Source: PWXP01 sp040772845
GTDB lineage: Bacteria > Planctomycetota > Planctomycetia > Pirellulales > Thermoguttaceae
Reading direction: 5' to 3'
DNA length: 64,000 nucleotides
Assembly: GCA_040772845.1 (NCBI GenBank)
Contig: JAXGXG010000001.1
Span: 682,001-746,000 of the forward strand
The notes under the pieces were generated by a model. The model was not told where the DNA came from. It did not search any database and saw only the letters and a program-made list of their open reading frames with translations. Positions 27,040 to 34,837 of the stretch are shown one piece after another. The translations under genes were made by a program, and so were the position numbers. Position 1 is the stretch's first letter. Each line of letters starts with the position of its first letter.

Positions 27040-27962
27040 GTGAACCTTCCGGACGGAATCGACTCGGAGAGTCGAGCGACGAAGATGGGCGGGGGCGGGG
27101 GGGCAGGTTGTTCGGCCACGCAAGACCTTCGATTACGAGTACGAGCACCGCTATCGCTGAGCACGAGTACGAGTGCAAAGCTCGTGTTCGTGCTCGTAAT
27201 CGTAATCGAAGAAGTGCTACAGAGGCAGTTCTCGGTTCGATGTTTGCGGCGGGGAGAGAGTTAGGGCCAGCCCTTCGGGCTTCCGTTTTCCGTTCTCGTA
27301 ACCCAGGGTTGCGCCTCGCTCGTTCCTCGCATCGGCTCCACCCTGGGCTTGATTAGGGACGTCCCTTCGGGACTGATTCGCGGATTTATGGCCGCATCGG
27401 TGCGTCCCGACCTCCGAGTTGTGAACGCGTCCGACGGAATCGACTCGGAGAGTCGAGCGACGAAGATGGGCGGGGAGGGAAGGAGTTTCGGCCGCGCAAG
27501 AGCTTCGATTACGAGTACGAGCACCGCTATCGCTGAGCACGAGTACGAGTGCGGAGTTCGTGCTCGTGCTCGTAATCGTAATCGAAGAAGTGCTACAGAG
27601 GCAGTTCTCGGTTCGATGTTTGCGGCGGGGAGAGAGTTAGGGCCAGCCCTTCGGGCTTCTGTTTTGCGTTGTTCTGGTAACCCAGGGTTGCGCCTCGCTC
27701 GTTCCTCGCATCGGCTCCACCCTGGGCTTGTTTAGCGACGTCCCTTCGGGACTGACTGGCGGATTTATGACCGCATCGGTGCATTCCGACCTCCGAGTTG
27801 TGAACGCGTCCGACGGAATCGACTCGGAGAGTCGAGCGACGAAGATGGGCGGGGAGCGAAGGGGTTTCGGCCGCGCAAGACCTTCGAGTACGAGTACGAG
27901 TACCGCTATCGCTGAGTACGAGTACGAGTGCGGAGTTCGTGCTCGTGCTCGTAATCGTAATC
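27040..27962. repeat. 380-bp tandem repeat, 2.4 copies
   Basis: Units begin GTGAAC(C/G) at 27040, 27421 and 27800 (lengths 381 and 379; the third is cut at about 27962). Each holds GGAATCGACTCGGAGAGTCG (with its own CGACTC/GAGTCG inverted repeat) and a pair of complementary GAGTACGAGCAC / GTGCTCGTGCTCGTAATCG tracts. It also carries a tail (GGGCCAGCCCTTCGGGCTTC, CCAGGGTTGCGCCTCGCTCG). Copies are about 95% identical by eye. The first 45 bp recur once more at about 29072-29117. No frame is conserved as coding. Confidence 0.9.
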
Positions 27963-28249
27963 GGAACGCACGCGCGACGTTTGGTCCGGCAGCCAAGCCT
28001 GACGTTGAACCGGAGAGAACAAAGGCAACGGCGGTGTGGTAAGAGACGAAAACGGTGATGAATCACCGTACTCCATAAGGTGATAACGCGTGGGTGAACC
28101 CGAATGCCGAAATCGACGCTTCGCCCACCGCGTCAGCGCGTCCCGATCTCCGATCTCCGATCTGCGATCTGCGATCTCCGTTTCCCCGCCGCGCCAGCGC
28201 GTCACTGACACCTGACACCTGTCACCTACACCTCCTTCGCGGTATTTAC

Positions 28250-28850
28250 ATCGGCCACGAAGTATGGTAGGGTGACGGCATACTCTGACGCCACTATAGA
28301 CAGGGGCCTGTGGGCAGCGTAAGGCCGAACAGAAGACCTGAATAGGGGTGGTATACCGGCATCGTAAGCCCGGCCACCTGACGCGCGGATGCGATTGGCG
28401 AGACTGATACTTTCGCCCGCAAAACCGCACGCAGGTGAGGCGGCGTGTGTGGAACAGCGTGCGGAGGACGTTCCTATCTGGACGTCCTTCTCAGCGGCGG
28501 CCCCAACGCGAGGGTTCCGCCGTACGGAGTGAGGGGTCCTTGCCCATTAGTGGCACAGGATCGGCCCCGTACGGTCTGCTACTGCGTCGCATAAAGCCGG
28601 CGGAATAGGACCGATTGGCAACGTAATTCCTCGGGCAGTTTTTGGCAGCCTAAGACCAGCGTCGGAGATGCAGGCACCCTCGGGTCGCATAAGACCACCC
28701 GTCGCAGAAAATGGTTCTGCGTCGAACCGTGGAAGGACTGCGCCCAATGGGCCCCCGTAAGCCGGCCCTTTCTGCTGTAAGTCCTTTTGAAATAACAGGT
28801 TAGCGAAACAGTGGGCGTTTTCGCTCACCTATTTGCGAACACCGCCTGAA
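28250..28850. other. Hairpin-rich non-coding stretch, possible structured RNA
   Basis: Many short perfect stems occur in a row: AGGACGT/ACGTCCT (28465-28488), GGTGG/CCACC with inner CCGG pairs (about 28347-28378), CGCAGAA/TTCTGCG (28703-28721), GCCC-AAT-GGGC (28742-28752), GTGGGCG-TTTT-CGCTCAC (28811-28828). GTCGCATAA occurs twice and GTAAG-type words recur between stems. I tested by eye for tmRNA, RNase P RNA and rRNA signatures and found none. Strand and boundaries are unknown. Confidence 0.3.
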
Positions 28851-29463
28851 AAACACTGTTCGACAATACCCAACTCCTTGCCACACAACAGGTTACAACC
28901 CGTTTTTGGGCCTCGGACGCCGAGTTTTGCCACGCGTGGAAATCGCGCGTAACCCCAATGGCAGCAACGGTTTAAGGTAATCGGCCACCTGTTGTCGAAC
29001 AGTCGAACAGGGCCAAGGGCGTGCGACAATTCCGGGGCTGTTCGTTTTTGCCGTCGCACGACTCTCCGAGTCGTGAATGTTCCGGACGGAATCGACTCGG
29101 AGAGTCGAGCGACGAAGCCGTCCGGTTGGTTTGCACGCCGGGACCGGAGGGCTCGCGCCCTTCCGCTTTCAACCCCCCACTCCCGCGTCAGCGCGTTACT
29201 GACAACTGTCAACTGTCAACTGTACACCGGAGGGCTCGCGCCCTTCCGCTTTTGTGAGACGTCAAGCGAATTGTTTCTGCGGGTTGCCTAGTGGGGCGCA
29301 CTCCCCTGCCCTGCCCTGACGCCGAAGAGAACTCGATACCAATGTCCTCTATCCTTCCTAGCCTGCGCGTTTGTTTTAACGTGCAAAGTCAATTCAAGCT
29401 GAAGCGGCGCCGCGTCGAAGAAACAGGAAGGTTTTCCTCTTTTTCCTGCGCTGATGGTGTAGC

Positions 29464-30342
29464 ATGGCCAGTGCGTCTGAGTCTTCCAGCAGAAACACGC
29501 CGGTGCACGAGCAGGGCAAAGTCTGGGTGATTGCCGACTGGATTGCCGATCTGGGGGCTCTGATCGTCGACTGGATTACCGAGCTGGGCAATATCTCGAT
29601 CTTCGCCGCGCGGACGATTCGTTGGCTGTGCACCCGTGCCCCGCGCAAGGAAACCTTGTTGCCTAATTTTTACCAGATCGGCGTGCTCAGTCTTCCGGTG
29701 GTCGCGCTGACGGGCACGTTTATCGGCATGGTGCTCGTCGTGCAGACCTATGTGCAGTTCCGCATGTTGAACATGGAGACGCGGCTGGGGGCGGTGATCA
29801 ACATGTCGTTGGTCCGCGAGTTGGGGCCGGTGCTGGCCGCAACGATGCTTGCCGGGCGGGTCGGCAGTTCCATGGCGGCCGAGTTAGGCACCATGCGGGT
29901 GACCGAGCAGATCGACGCACTGACCAGCATGGGCGCCAATCCGATCCACTACCTGGTGGTGCCACGCTTCCTTGCGTGTCTGCTGCTCATTCCGGCATTG
30001 ACCATTATGGCCGACTTCATGGGTGTGGCCGGCGCTTTCTTCTATGCGGTTTGGCTTCTGGAGATCGACTGGCATCATTATCTGGTCAACTCGCAACGAT
30101 TTGTCAGCAATTTTGACGTATTTGCAGGTGTGTTCAAGAGTCTGTTTTTCGGAGCGGCCATCGCGCTGATAGGTTGTCATCGGGGATTTCACTGCGATCC
30201 GGGCGCGCAGGGCGTAGGCCGGGCCGCAACGACCGCTTTTGTCGCCTCGTTCGTGATCATCCTCCTGCTGAACTTGCTGTTGGGAATCATGCTCGATGGC
30301 ATCTACTACACGCTTTGGCCCGAAGCACCGAAGATCCTGTAG
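29464..30342 (+). CDS. MlaE-family ABC transporter permease
   Basis: A 292-residue permease of the MlaE type, for phospholipid or other lipid transport across the envelope. The family signature is present: GVLSLPVVALTGTFIGMVLV, SLVRELGPVLAATMLAGRVG, and MRVTEQIDALTSMGANPIHY with the E..DAL...G..P motif. Five to six helices. The N-terminal 60 residues are an extension with two amphipathic segments. ATG start at 29464. It is 6 bp upstream of the ATPase gene, which is 4 bp upstream of the substrate-binding gene, so the three form one operon. Confidence 0.93.
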   Translation: MASASESSSRNTPVHEQGKVWVIADWIADLGALIVDWITELGNISIFAARTIRWLCTRAPRKETLLPNFYQIGVLSLPVVALTGTFIGMVLVVQTYVQFRMLNMETRLGAVINMSLVRELGPVLAATMLAGRVGSSMAAELGTMRVTEQIDALTSMGANPIHYLVVPRFLACLLLIPALTIMADFMGVAGAFFYAVWLLEIDWHHYLVNSQRFVSNFDVFAGVFKSLFFGAAIALIGCHRGFHCDPGAQGVGRAATTAFVASFVIILLLNLLLGIMLDGIYYTLWPEAPKIL

Positions 30343-30348
30343 CTTCCC

Positions 30349-31176
30349 ATGGTTGATACAGCCGGCAGCCTGAAACGCAAACCGCTCGTGGAGGTGGTCA
30401 ATATGCACGTCCACTTCGACGAGCATCGCGTGCTGCGCGATATCAATCTTACCGTGACCCGCGGTGAGACCTTGGCCGTCATCGGCGAGAGCGGGTGCGG
30501 GAAGACCGTATTGCTGAAGACGATCATCGGCCTGTTGGCGCCGACGGCGGGGCAGGTTCTGTTCGATGGCCGGGACTTGTCGAGGCTGCCCGAACGTGAG
30601 CTGACGCGGCAACGGACCCGATTCGGCTTCGTTTTTCAGCAGGCGGCGCTGTTCGATAGTCTGACCGTTGCGCAGAACGTTGCCTTTCCGCTTTGCGAGC
30701 ATACACGGAAGAGCAAAGAGGAGATCCACCGCATTGTCGTGGACCGGCTGGCCGAGGTGGGGTTGCCGGAAGCCGTCCTGTCGAAGAAGCCGGCTGAGCT
30801 TTCCGGCGGAATGCGCAAACGGGTGGGCCTGGCGCGGGCCATGGCGATGAATCCGGAGATCATCCTGTACGATGAGCCGACAACCGGATTGGACCCGATC
30901 ATGAGCGACGTAATTAACGAATTGATCCTCAATACGCGGCGGCATCATCCGGCGACGGCCGTGGTTGTGACGCACGACATGCGGACGGCGCAGAAAGTTG
31001 CGGACCGGGTGGTCATGCTCTATCCCCTGCCCCGTTTACGAGAGGATCAGGCGCAGATCATTTATGACGGTCCGCCGAACGCGATCGATTCGGCAGGCGA
31101 TCCGCGTGTGACCCAGTTTGTACGGGGCGAGGCTCGCGAGCGCCTCATGGAAATGCGCGGGCAGAACGGGAGCTAA
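30349..31176 (+). CDS. MlaF-like ABC transporter ATP-binding protein
   Basis: A 275-residue ATPase. Walker A GESGCGKTVLLKTIIG, Q-loop region FGFVFQQAALFDSL, signature LSGGMRKRVGLARAMA, Walker B IILYDEPTTGLDP and the switch His in VVVTHDM. The GLDPIMSDVINELI segment is characteristic of the MlaF/Ttg2A branch. It powers the permease encoded just upstream. The C-terminal 40 residues (REDQAQIIYDGPPNAIDSAG) match the family tail. Confidence 0.94.
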   Translation: MVDTAGSLKRKPLVEVVNMHVHFDEHRVLRDINLTVTRGETLAVIGESGCGKTVLLKTIIGLLAPTAGQVLFDGRDLSRLPERELTRQRTRFGFVFQQAALFDSLTVAQNVAFPLCEHTRKSKEEIHRIVVDRLAEVGLPEAVLSKKPAELSGGMRKRVGLARAMAMNPEIILYDEPTTGLDPIMSDVINELILNTRRHHPATAVVVTHDMRTAQKVADRVVMLYPLPRLREDQAQIIYDGPPNAIDSAGDPRVTQFVRGEARERLMEMRGQNGS

Positions 31177-31180
31177 AACA

Positions 31181-32350
31181 ATGGACGAACGCATTATCCA
31201 GTTTCGCGTCGGTGTTATGGTGTTCGCCACCATCCTGATCACCCTGATCCTGGTGTTCATGTTCGGCGATTTCAACCAGCTCATTCACGGCACGTACCAG
31301 GTGCGCGTATGGCTGCGCGAGGCGCCGGGCGTGGCGGTCGATACGCCGGTGCGTAAAAGCGGCATCCTGATCGGTCGCGTCATTGCGGTGGAGTTCGCCG
31401 AAAGTGTTTCCAACGCCGAGGAAATCCGCCGGAAACTCGGCGTCAGCGAAAGCGAGTTCAGCCAGGGCGTGGTGATTACCATGTCCATCCAGTCGGACAA
31501 GCGGATCTATGAGAATGAAGTATGCACCGTGAAAACCTCACTATTGGGCGACGCCGTTGTCCAGATTGTGCGAGACGATCGTTTTGTCCCGGGACCGCCC
31601 GGCGCAGTCGGTGCGACGGGACCCGCCGGACCTGCCGGAAGAGAAGCCATCGAGCCCGGACAGTGGATGCGGGGCGAGATTGCCGTCGATCCGGTTCAGA
31701 CCGTGCGCGACCTGGCGCCCAAGTTGGAAAGCGTTCTGGCCTCGATCCAGACGACCAGCGATAGCATTCGCGACCTGAGCGGCAAGTTCAACCGGCTGTT
31801 GGACAGCAACGAACAGAATCTCGATCGCGCCATCGGAAATGCGGCCGAAGCGCTCGAGGCCGTCGAGCAGTTGGCCAACAACACCAATGCGATTCTCGGC
31901 GACGAGCAGGCGCAGGCCAATATCCGGAACGCAATTGAACGGTTGCCGGTGATTCTGGAGGATACCCACAAGGCGGTTGTGCAAACACAGCATAGCATGG
32001 CAACGTTCAACCGGAGCCTGAAGAATATCGAAGACTTCACCGAGCCGCTGGGCCGCGATGCCGAGAAGATGATCGGCCGCGTCGACAGCAGCCTCGCCAA
32101 GCTCGATCAGCTTGCCGGCGAACTGGTCCAATTCAGCCAGGCGGTCAACAACAGCGAGGGGACGCTCGGGCAGATGATCCACAACCCGGAACTCTACCAG
32201 AACCTCAACCGTACGATTCGGAACGTCGAGTACCTGACGCGAAAGCTCGAACCGATCATCGACGACGCCCGCGTCTTTTCCGACAAGGTCGCCCGCAACC
32301 CCGGCGTCATCGTCCGCGACGCCGTCCGCCCGGGACCGGGGCTGAAGTAG
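31181..32350 (+). CDS. MlaD/MCE-domain substrate-binding protein with coiled coil
   Basis: A 389-residue protein: an N-terminal membrane anchor (VGVMVFATILITLILVFMF), then an MCE domain (about 38-135: YQVRVWLREAPGVAVDTPVR, GILIGRVIAVEF), then a long helical region (about 175-370) with heptad-like segments (IQTTSDSIRDLSGKFNRLLD, EALEAVEQLANN). Between them, residues 138-153 form five Gly-X-Y triplets (GPPGAVGATGPAGPAG), a collagen-like spacer not usual for MlaD. It should hand lipid between membranes in complex with the two upstream products. ATG at 31181, 4 bp after the ATPase stop. Confidence 0.9.
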   Translation: MDERIIQFRVGVMVFATILITLILVFMFGDFNQLIHGTYQVRVWLREAPGVAVDTPVRKSGILIGRVIAVEFAESVSNAEEIRRKLGVSESEFSQGVVITMSIQSDKRIYENEVCTVKTSLLGDAVVQIVRDDRFVPGPPGAVGATGPAGPAGREAIEPGQWMRGEIAVDPVQTVRDLAPKLESVLASIQTTSDSIRDLSGKFNRLLDSNEQNLDRAIGNAAEALEAVEQLANNTNAILGDEQAQANIRNAIERLPVILEDTHKAVVQTQHSMATFNRSLKNIEDFTEPLGRDAEKMIGRVDSSLAKLDQLAGELVQFSQAVNNSEGTLGQMIHNPELYQNLNRTIRNVEYLTRKLEPIIDDARVFSDKVARNPGVIVRDAVRPGPGLK

Positions 32351-32363
32351 GCACGGCGGCAAT

Positions 32364-34604
32364 TCAGCGCGCCTGTTGGCTGACTGTGTTGCGGGATTCG
32401 AGGCATCGCAGGAGCAGTGGCAAAAGTACGAGATTGCCGATGAACCCGCCCAGCATGGCGACGCTGACGAGGATGCCGAAATGAATGAGCGGGACGAAAT
32501 GGGATAGGGCAAGGACGCTGAACCCGAGGATCAACGCAAGGTTGGCAAAGACCAACGCAAGCCCGACGTTCTCGTGCGTGACACGCAGGGCGTCCAGACG
32601 CGTCAGGCCGGCGGCGCGGGCGCGGCGATAGCCGAACAGATAGTGAATGCTGCAGTCGATGGTCAGACCCATGGAAACGCTGGCGATCATTGCCGTCGCG
32701 ATGTTCACCGGCAGGCCCGTCCAGCCCATCGCGCCGATCACCATCGCAATCGGCACGACATTGGGGATGAGCAGCGCCAAACCGACCCGCACGCTCCGGA
32801 AGGCGATGGCCATCATGGCGCCGATGCCGGCCGCTGCCAGAAGGAACGCCTGCACCTGATCGCTCAGCAGGCTTTCGATCAGGAAGGTAAGCAGGACGAA
32901 CAGGCCGGTGACCTTCGCGTCGGGAAACTGCTCTCGGGCGAGTCGTTCCACGTCGGCGATCAACCGGTCTTTGGTTTCCGCCGGTTGCTGTTCGAGCGAA
33001 CGCAGCAGGATGCGCATTCGGCCGGCATCGGCATTGTAGACCATGGCGACGGCCTCCGGCTGAAGCTGTGCAAGGATGGCCAACCGGTCCTCCAGCGTGA
33101 ACTTCTGAAAAAGAACCTGCTGGGGCATCAGCTCCAAACCATCGCTCAGGGCGACGACCTTCGTCAGGCGGCCGGGCTGGGGTTGGGCGCCTGGTGGTTG
33201 GCCAAGTTCCTCTCGGAGCCGGTCCGCCAGACCGGTGACCCTCGCCAGATAGGCCTCGGTCAATTCGTCGGGAGCGGAGAAGTTGACTTCCCAGTTGCCG
33301 GCGCCGCCCAATTTGCTTTCGACGTACCGCAGCGATTGGACGATGGGACTTGAGCTGCGGAAGTTGCGGCTGAAATCGGTTTCGACCCTTAGCCGGAGAA
33401 ACCCCGCAGCCGCCAGGGCTGCCATCGTTGCGCCGGCCACTGCAACCGAAACGGGACGGCGTTCGAGCATGTCGACAATGCGACCGAGCGACCGAGCAAT
33501 CGGGGCTTCCAGCATGACTCGACGCGGATCAGCGCCCATGCGGCCGATCAGAATGGCGCCCGGCATGATTGCCGCCACGAACACCAGCACCAGCAGCGAT
33601 GCAAGGGTCATCATCACGGCAAAGCTGCGCACGGGCGACAGACCACTGACCAGCAACGCGGCAAAACCGGCGCCGGTCGTCAGGCAGGTCCAGAATACCG
33701 CGGGGCCGAGATCCGCGCATGTCTGCCGTAGGGCATCCGGCCGGCTGCGACGGCGGCGGAGGACGCGAAAGTGCACCGCTATGTGCATAACCGTGGCGAT
33801 ACCGATGACGGTTACCAGCGAGTTGAGTATCGAGCTGACCAGGCTCAATTGCATTCCGCGGACGACCAGCAGCGCACGCGTCCAAATAATCGCCGCAAGC
33901 ACCACAAGCAGGGCCGAAAGCACCCAGCGGATGCGGCGAAACAATAGCCCGATGACCAGCGCCAAAACCACCAGCGAAACACCGAACAGCATCCGGCCAT
34001 CCTGCTCGACGTACTGAAACATGTCATAAACCTGCACCGGTTCTCCGACAACGTACGCCGGCGGATCGTGGGCGGCGGCCAAGGTGCGGAGGTCGGCGAT
34101 GGTGCGGCCCCGCGGAACCGGGGCTTCGGCAACCGGCAGCAGGCGCAGAACGACGGCGGTTGTGGCGCCGTCGAGCCCGAGCAGTGTGCCTTCGGTCAGC
34201 CGACGCACGCGGTCGCGACGGTACGGAAACTGCAAGGCATCGGCGAGGGTTTGCGTGCTGTCGCCATGGACGCCAGGCACCGCGGAAAGCTGCCGGGCGA
34301 ACGCCCGAATCCGACCGCTGCTTTCGGCGGTGAGTTGGTCGGTTCCGTCACGAAACAGGTGGGGTTCGGACCAGGCGACAACGACAAACTCATCGCCGCC
34401 GAACAGCCGACGGCTTTCCGAATACGCCTGCAAATGAGGATCGTCCGGCGCATAGAGCGATTCAATCGACTGATCGAACGCCACCCGTGAAGCGGGGAAC
34501 CATCCGAGTACGATCAACAGCAGCGAACCTGCCAGCAGCGCGTACCGGCTTCCGATCAGGCGGCTGCAGATACTGTCTCGCAGGTTATGGCAATTGCCAG
34601 TCAT
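32364..34604 (-). CDS. RND/MMPL-family exporter
   Basis: A 746-residue transporter with two repeats of one helix, an extracytoplasmic loop and five helices. The opening (ALLAGSLLLIVLGWFPASRV then FDQSIESLYAPDDPHLQAY) is typical of the MMPL/hopanoid-type RND group. GIGAMMAIAFRSVRVGLALL and SVSMGLTIDCSIHYLFGYRR mark the second half; the Asp in TIDCSIHYLF is at the usual proton-relay position. I chose the ATG at 34604, since the residues before it do not resemble the family. It converges on the Mla-like operon with a 13-bp gap. Lipid or hydrophobic-compound export is likely; the substrate is not known. Confidence 0.88.
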   Translation of the reverse strand: MTGNCHNLRDSICSRLIGSRYALLAGSLLLIVLGWFPASRVAFDQSIESLYAPDDPHLQAYSESRRLFGGDEFVVVAWSEPHLFRDGTDQLTAESSGRIRAFARQLSAVPGVHGDSTQTLADALQFPYRRDRVRRLTEGTLLGLDGATTAVVLRLLPVAEAPVPRGRTIADLRTLAAAHDPPAYVVGEPVQVYDMFQYVEQDGRMLFGVSLVVLALVIGLLFRRIRWVLSALLVVLAAIIWTRALLVVRGMQLSLVSSILNSLVTVIGIATVMHIAVHFRVLRRRRSRPDALRQTCADLGPAVFWTCLTTGAGFAALLVSGLSPVRSFAVMMTLASLLVLVFVAAIMPGAILIGRMGADPRRVMLEAPIARSLGRIVDMLERRPVSVAVAGATMAALAAAGFLRLRVETDFSRNFRSSSPIVQSLRYVESKLGGAGNWEVNFSAPDELTEAYLARVTGLADRLREELGQPPGAQPQPGRLTKVVALSDGLELMPQQVLFQKFTLEDRLAILAQLQPEAVAMVYNADAGRMRILLRSLEQQPAETKDRLIADVERLAREQFPDAKVTGLFVLLTFLIESLLSDQVQAFLLAAAGIGAMMAIAFRSVRVGLALLIPNVVPIAMVIGAMGWTGLPVNIATAMIASVSMGLTIDCSIHYLFGYRRARAAGLTRLDALRVTHENVGLALVFANLALILGFSVLALSHFVPLIHFGILVSVAMLGGFIGNLVLLPLLLRCLESRNTVSQQAR

Positions 34605-34837
34605 CTCGGTGGCCCCGGAAGAATGCCATCGGAAATGTGGTCCAGTATTGCAGATATCGCGCCAAAGCGGCAGGGGCTGCGAGGAAGTGGGATAGCCTGC
34701 GTGTGCAATCACGCCGGGATCCGCGATCGGCATCGATTGACATCCGGCTGTGGTCCAGTTACGCTTCAAGCAACCGGATGTCAGGTTGTCTATGCTGACA
34801 GAATGGCCGGGAATCCCGTTCTGGAATGGAGATATCC

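Larger units (their letters stand above)
26736..29463. other. 2.7-kb region without genes, repeat-rich
   Basis: No frame here resembles a protein family; the frames that exist are compositional. Contents in order: GA-rich spacer word (26736-26770), the CTTTGCGCCTTCGCGCCTTG spacer word near 26930, a 380-bp tandem array (27040-27962), simple repeats of CGATCTC-type (28145-28190), a hairpin-rich stretch (28250-28850), and copies of CCGGAGGGCTCGCGCCCTTC at about 26981, 29144 and 29225. The mlaE-like gene begins at 29464. Confidence 0.7.

Noticed and set aside
27040..28000. Open frames of 100-160 codons across the 27-28 kb repeats
   Set aside because: They change frame between units and translate simple tracts (EYEYE, RARARN). 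No unit conserves a start or stop, so they are compositional.
28547..28828. A 93-codon minus-strand frame in the hairpin-rich stretch
   Set aside because: No ribosome binding site. Stems cross it without regard to codon phase. I could not support it as a gene, although a homology search is warranted.
27040..29250. CRISPR array
   Set aside because: Repeat units are 380 bp with no constant 25-40 bp repeat alternating with unique spacers, and no cas genes are in the window.
34604..34769. N-terminal extension of the MMPL exporter
   Set aside because: The extra 55 residues do not resemble the family and the ATG at 34604 directly precedes the usual first helix.
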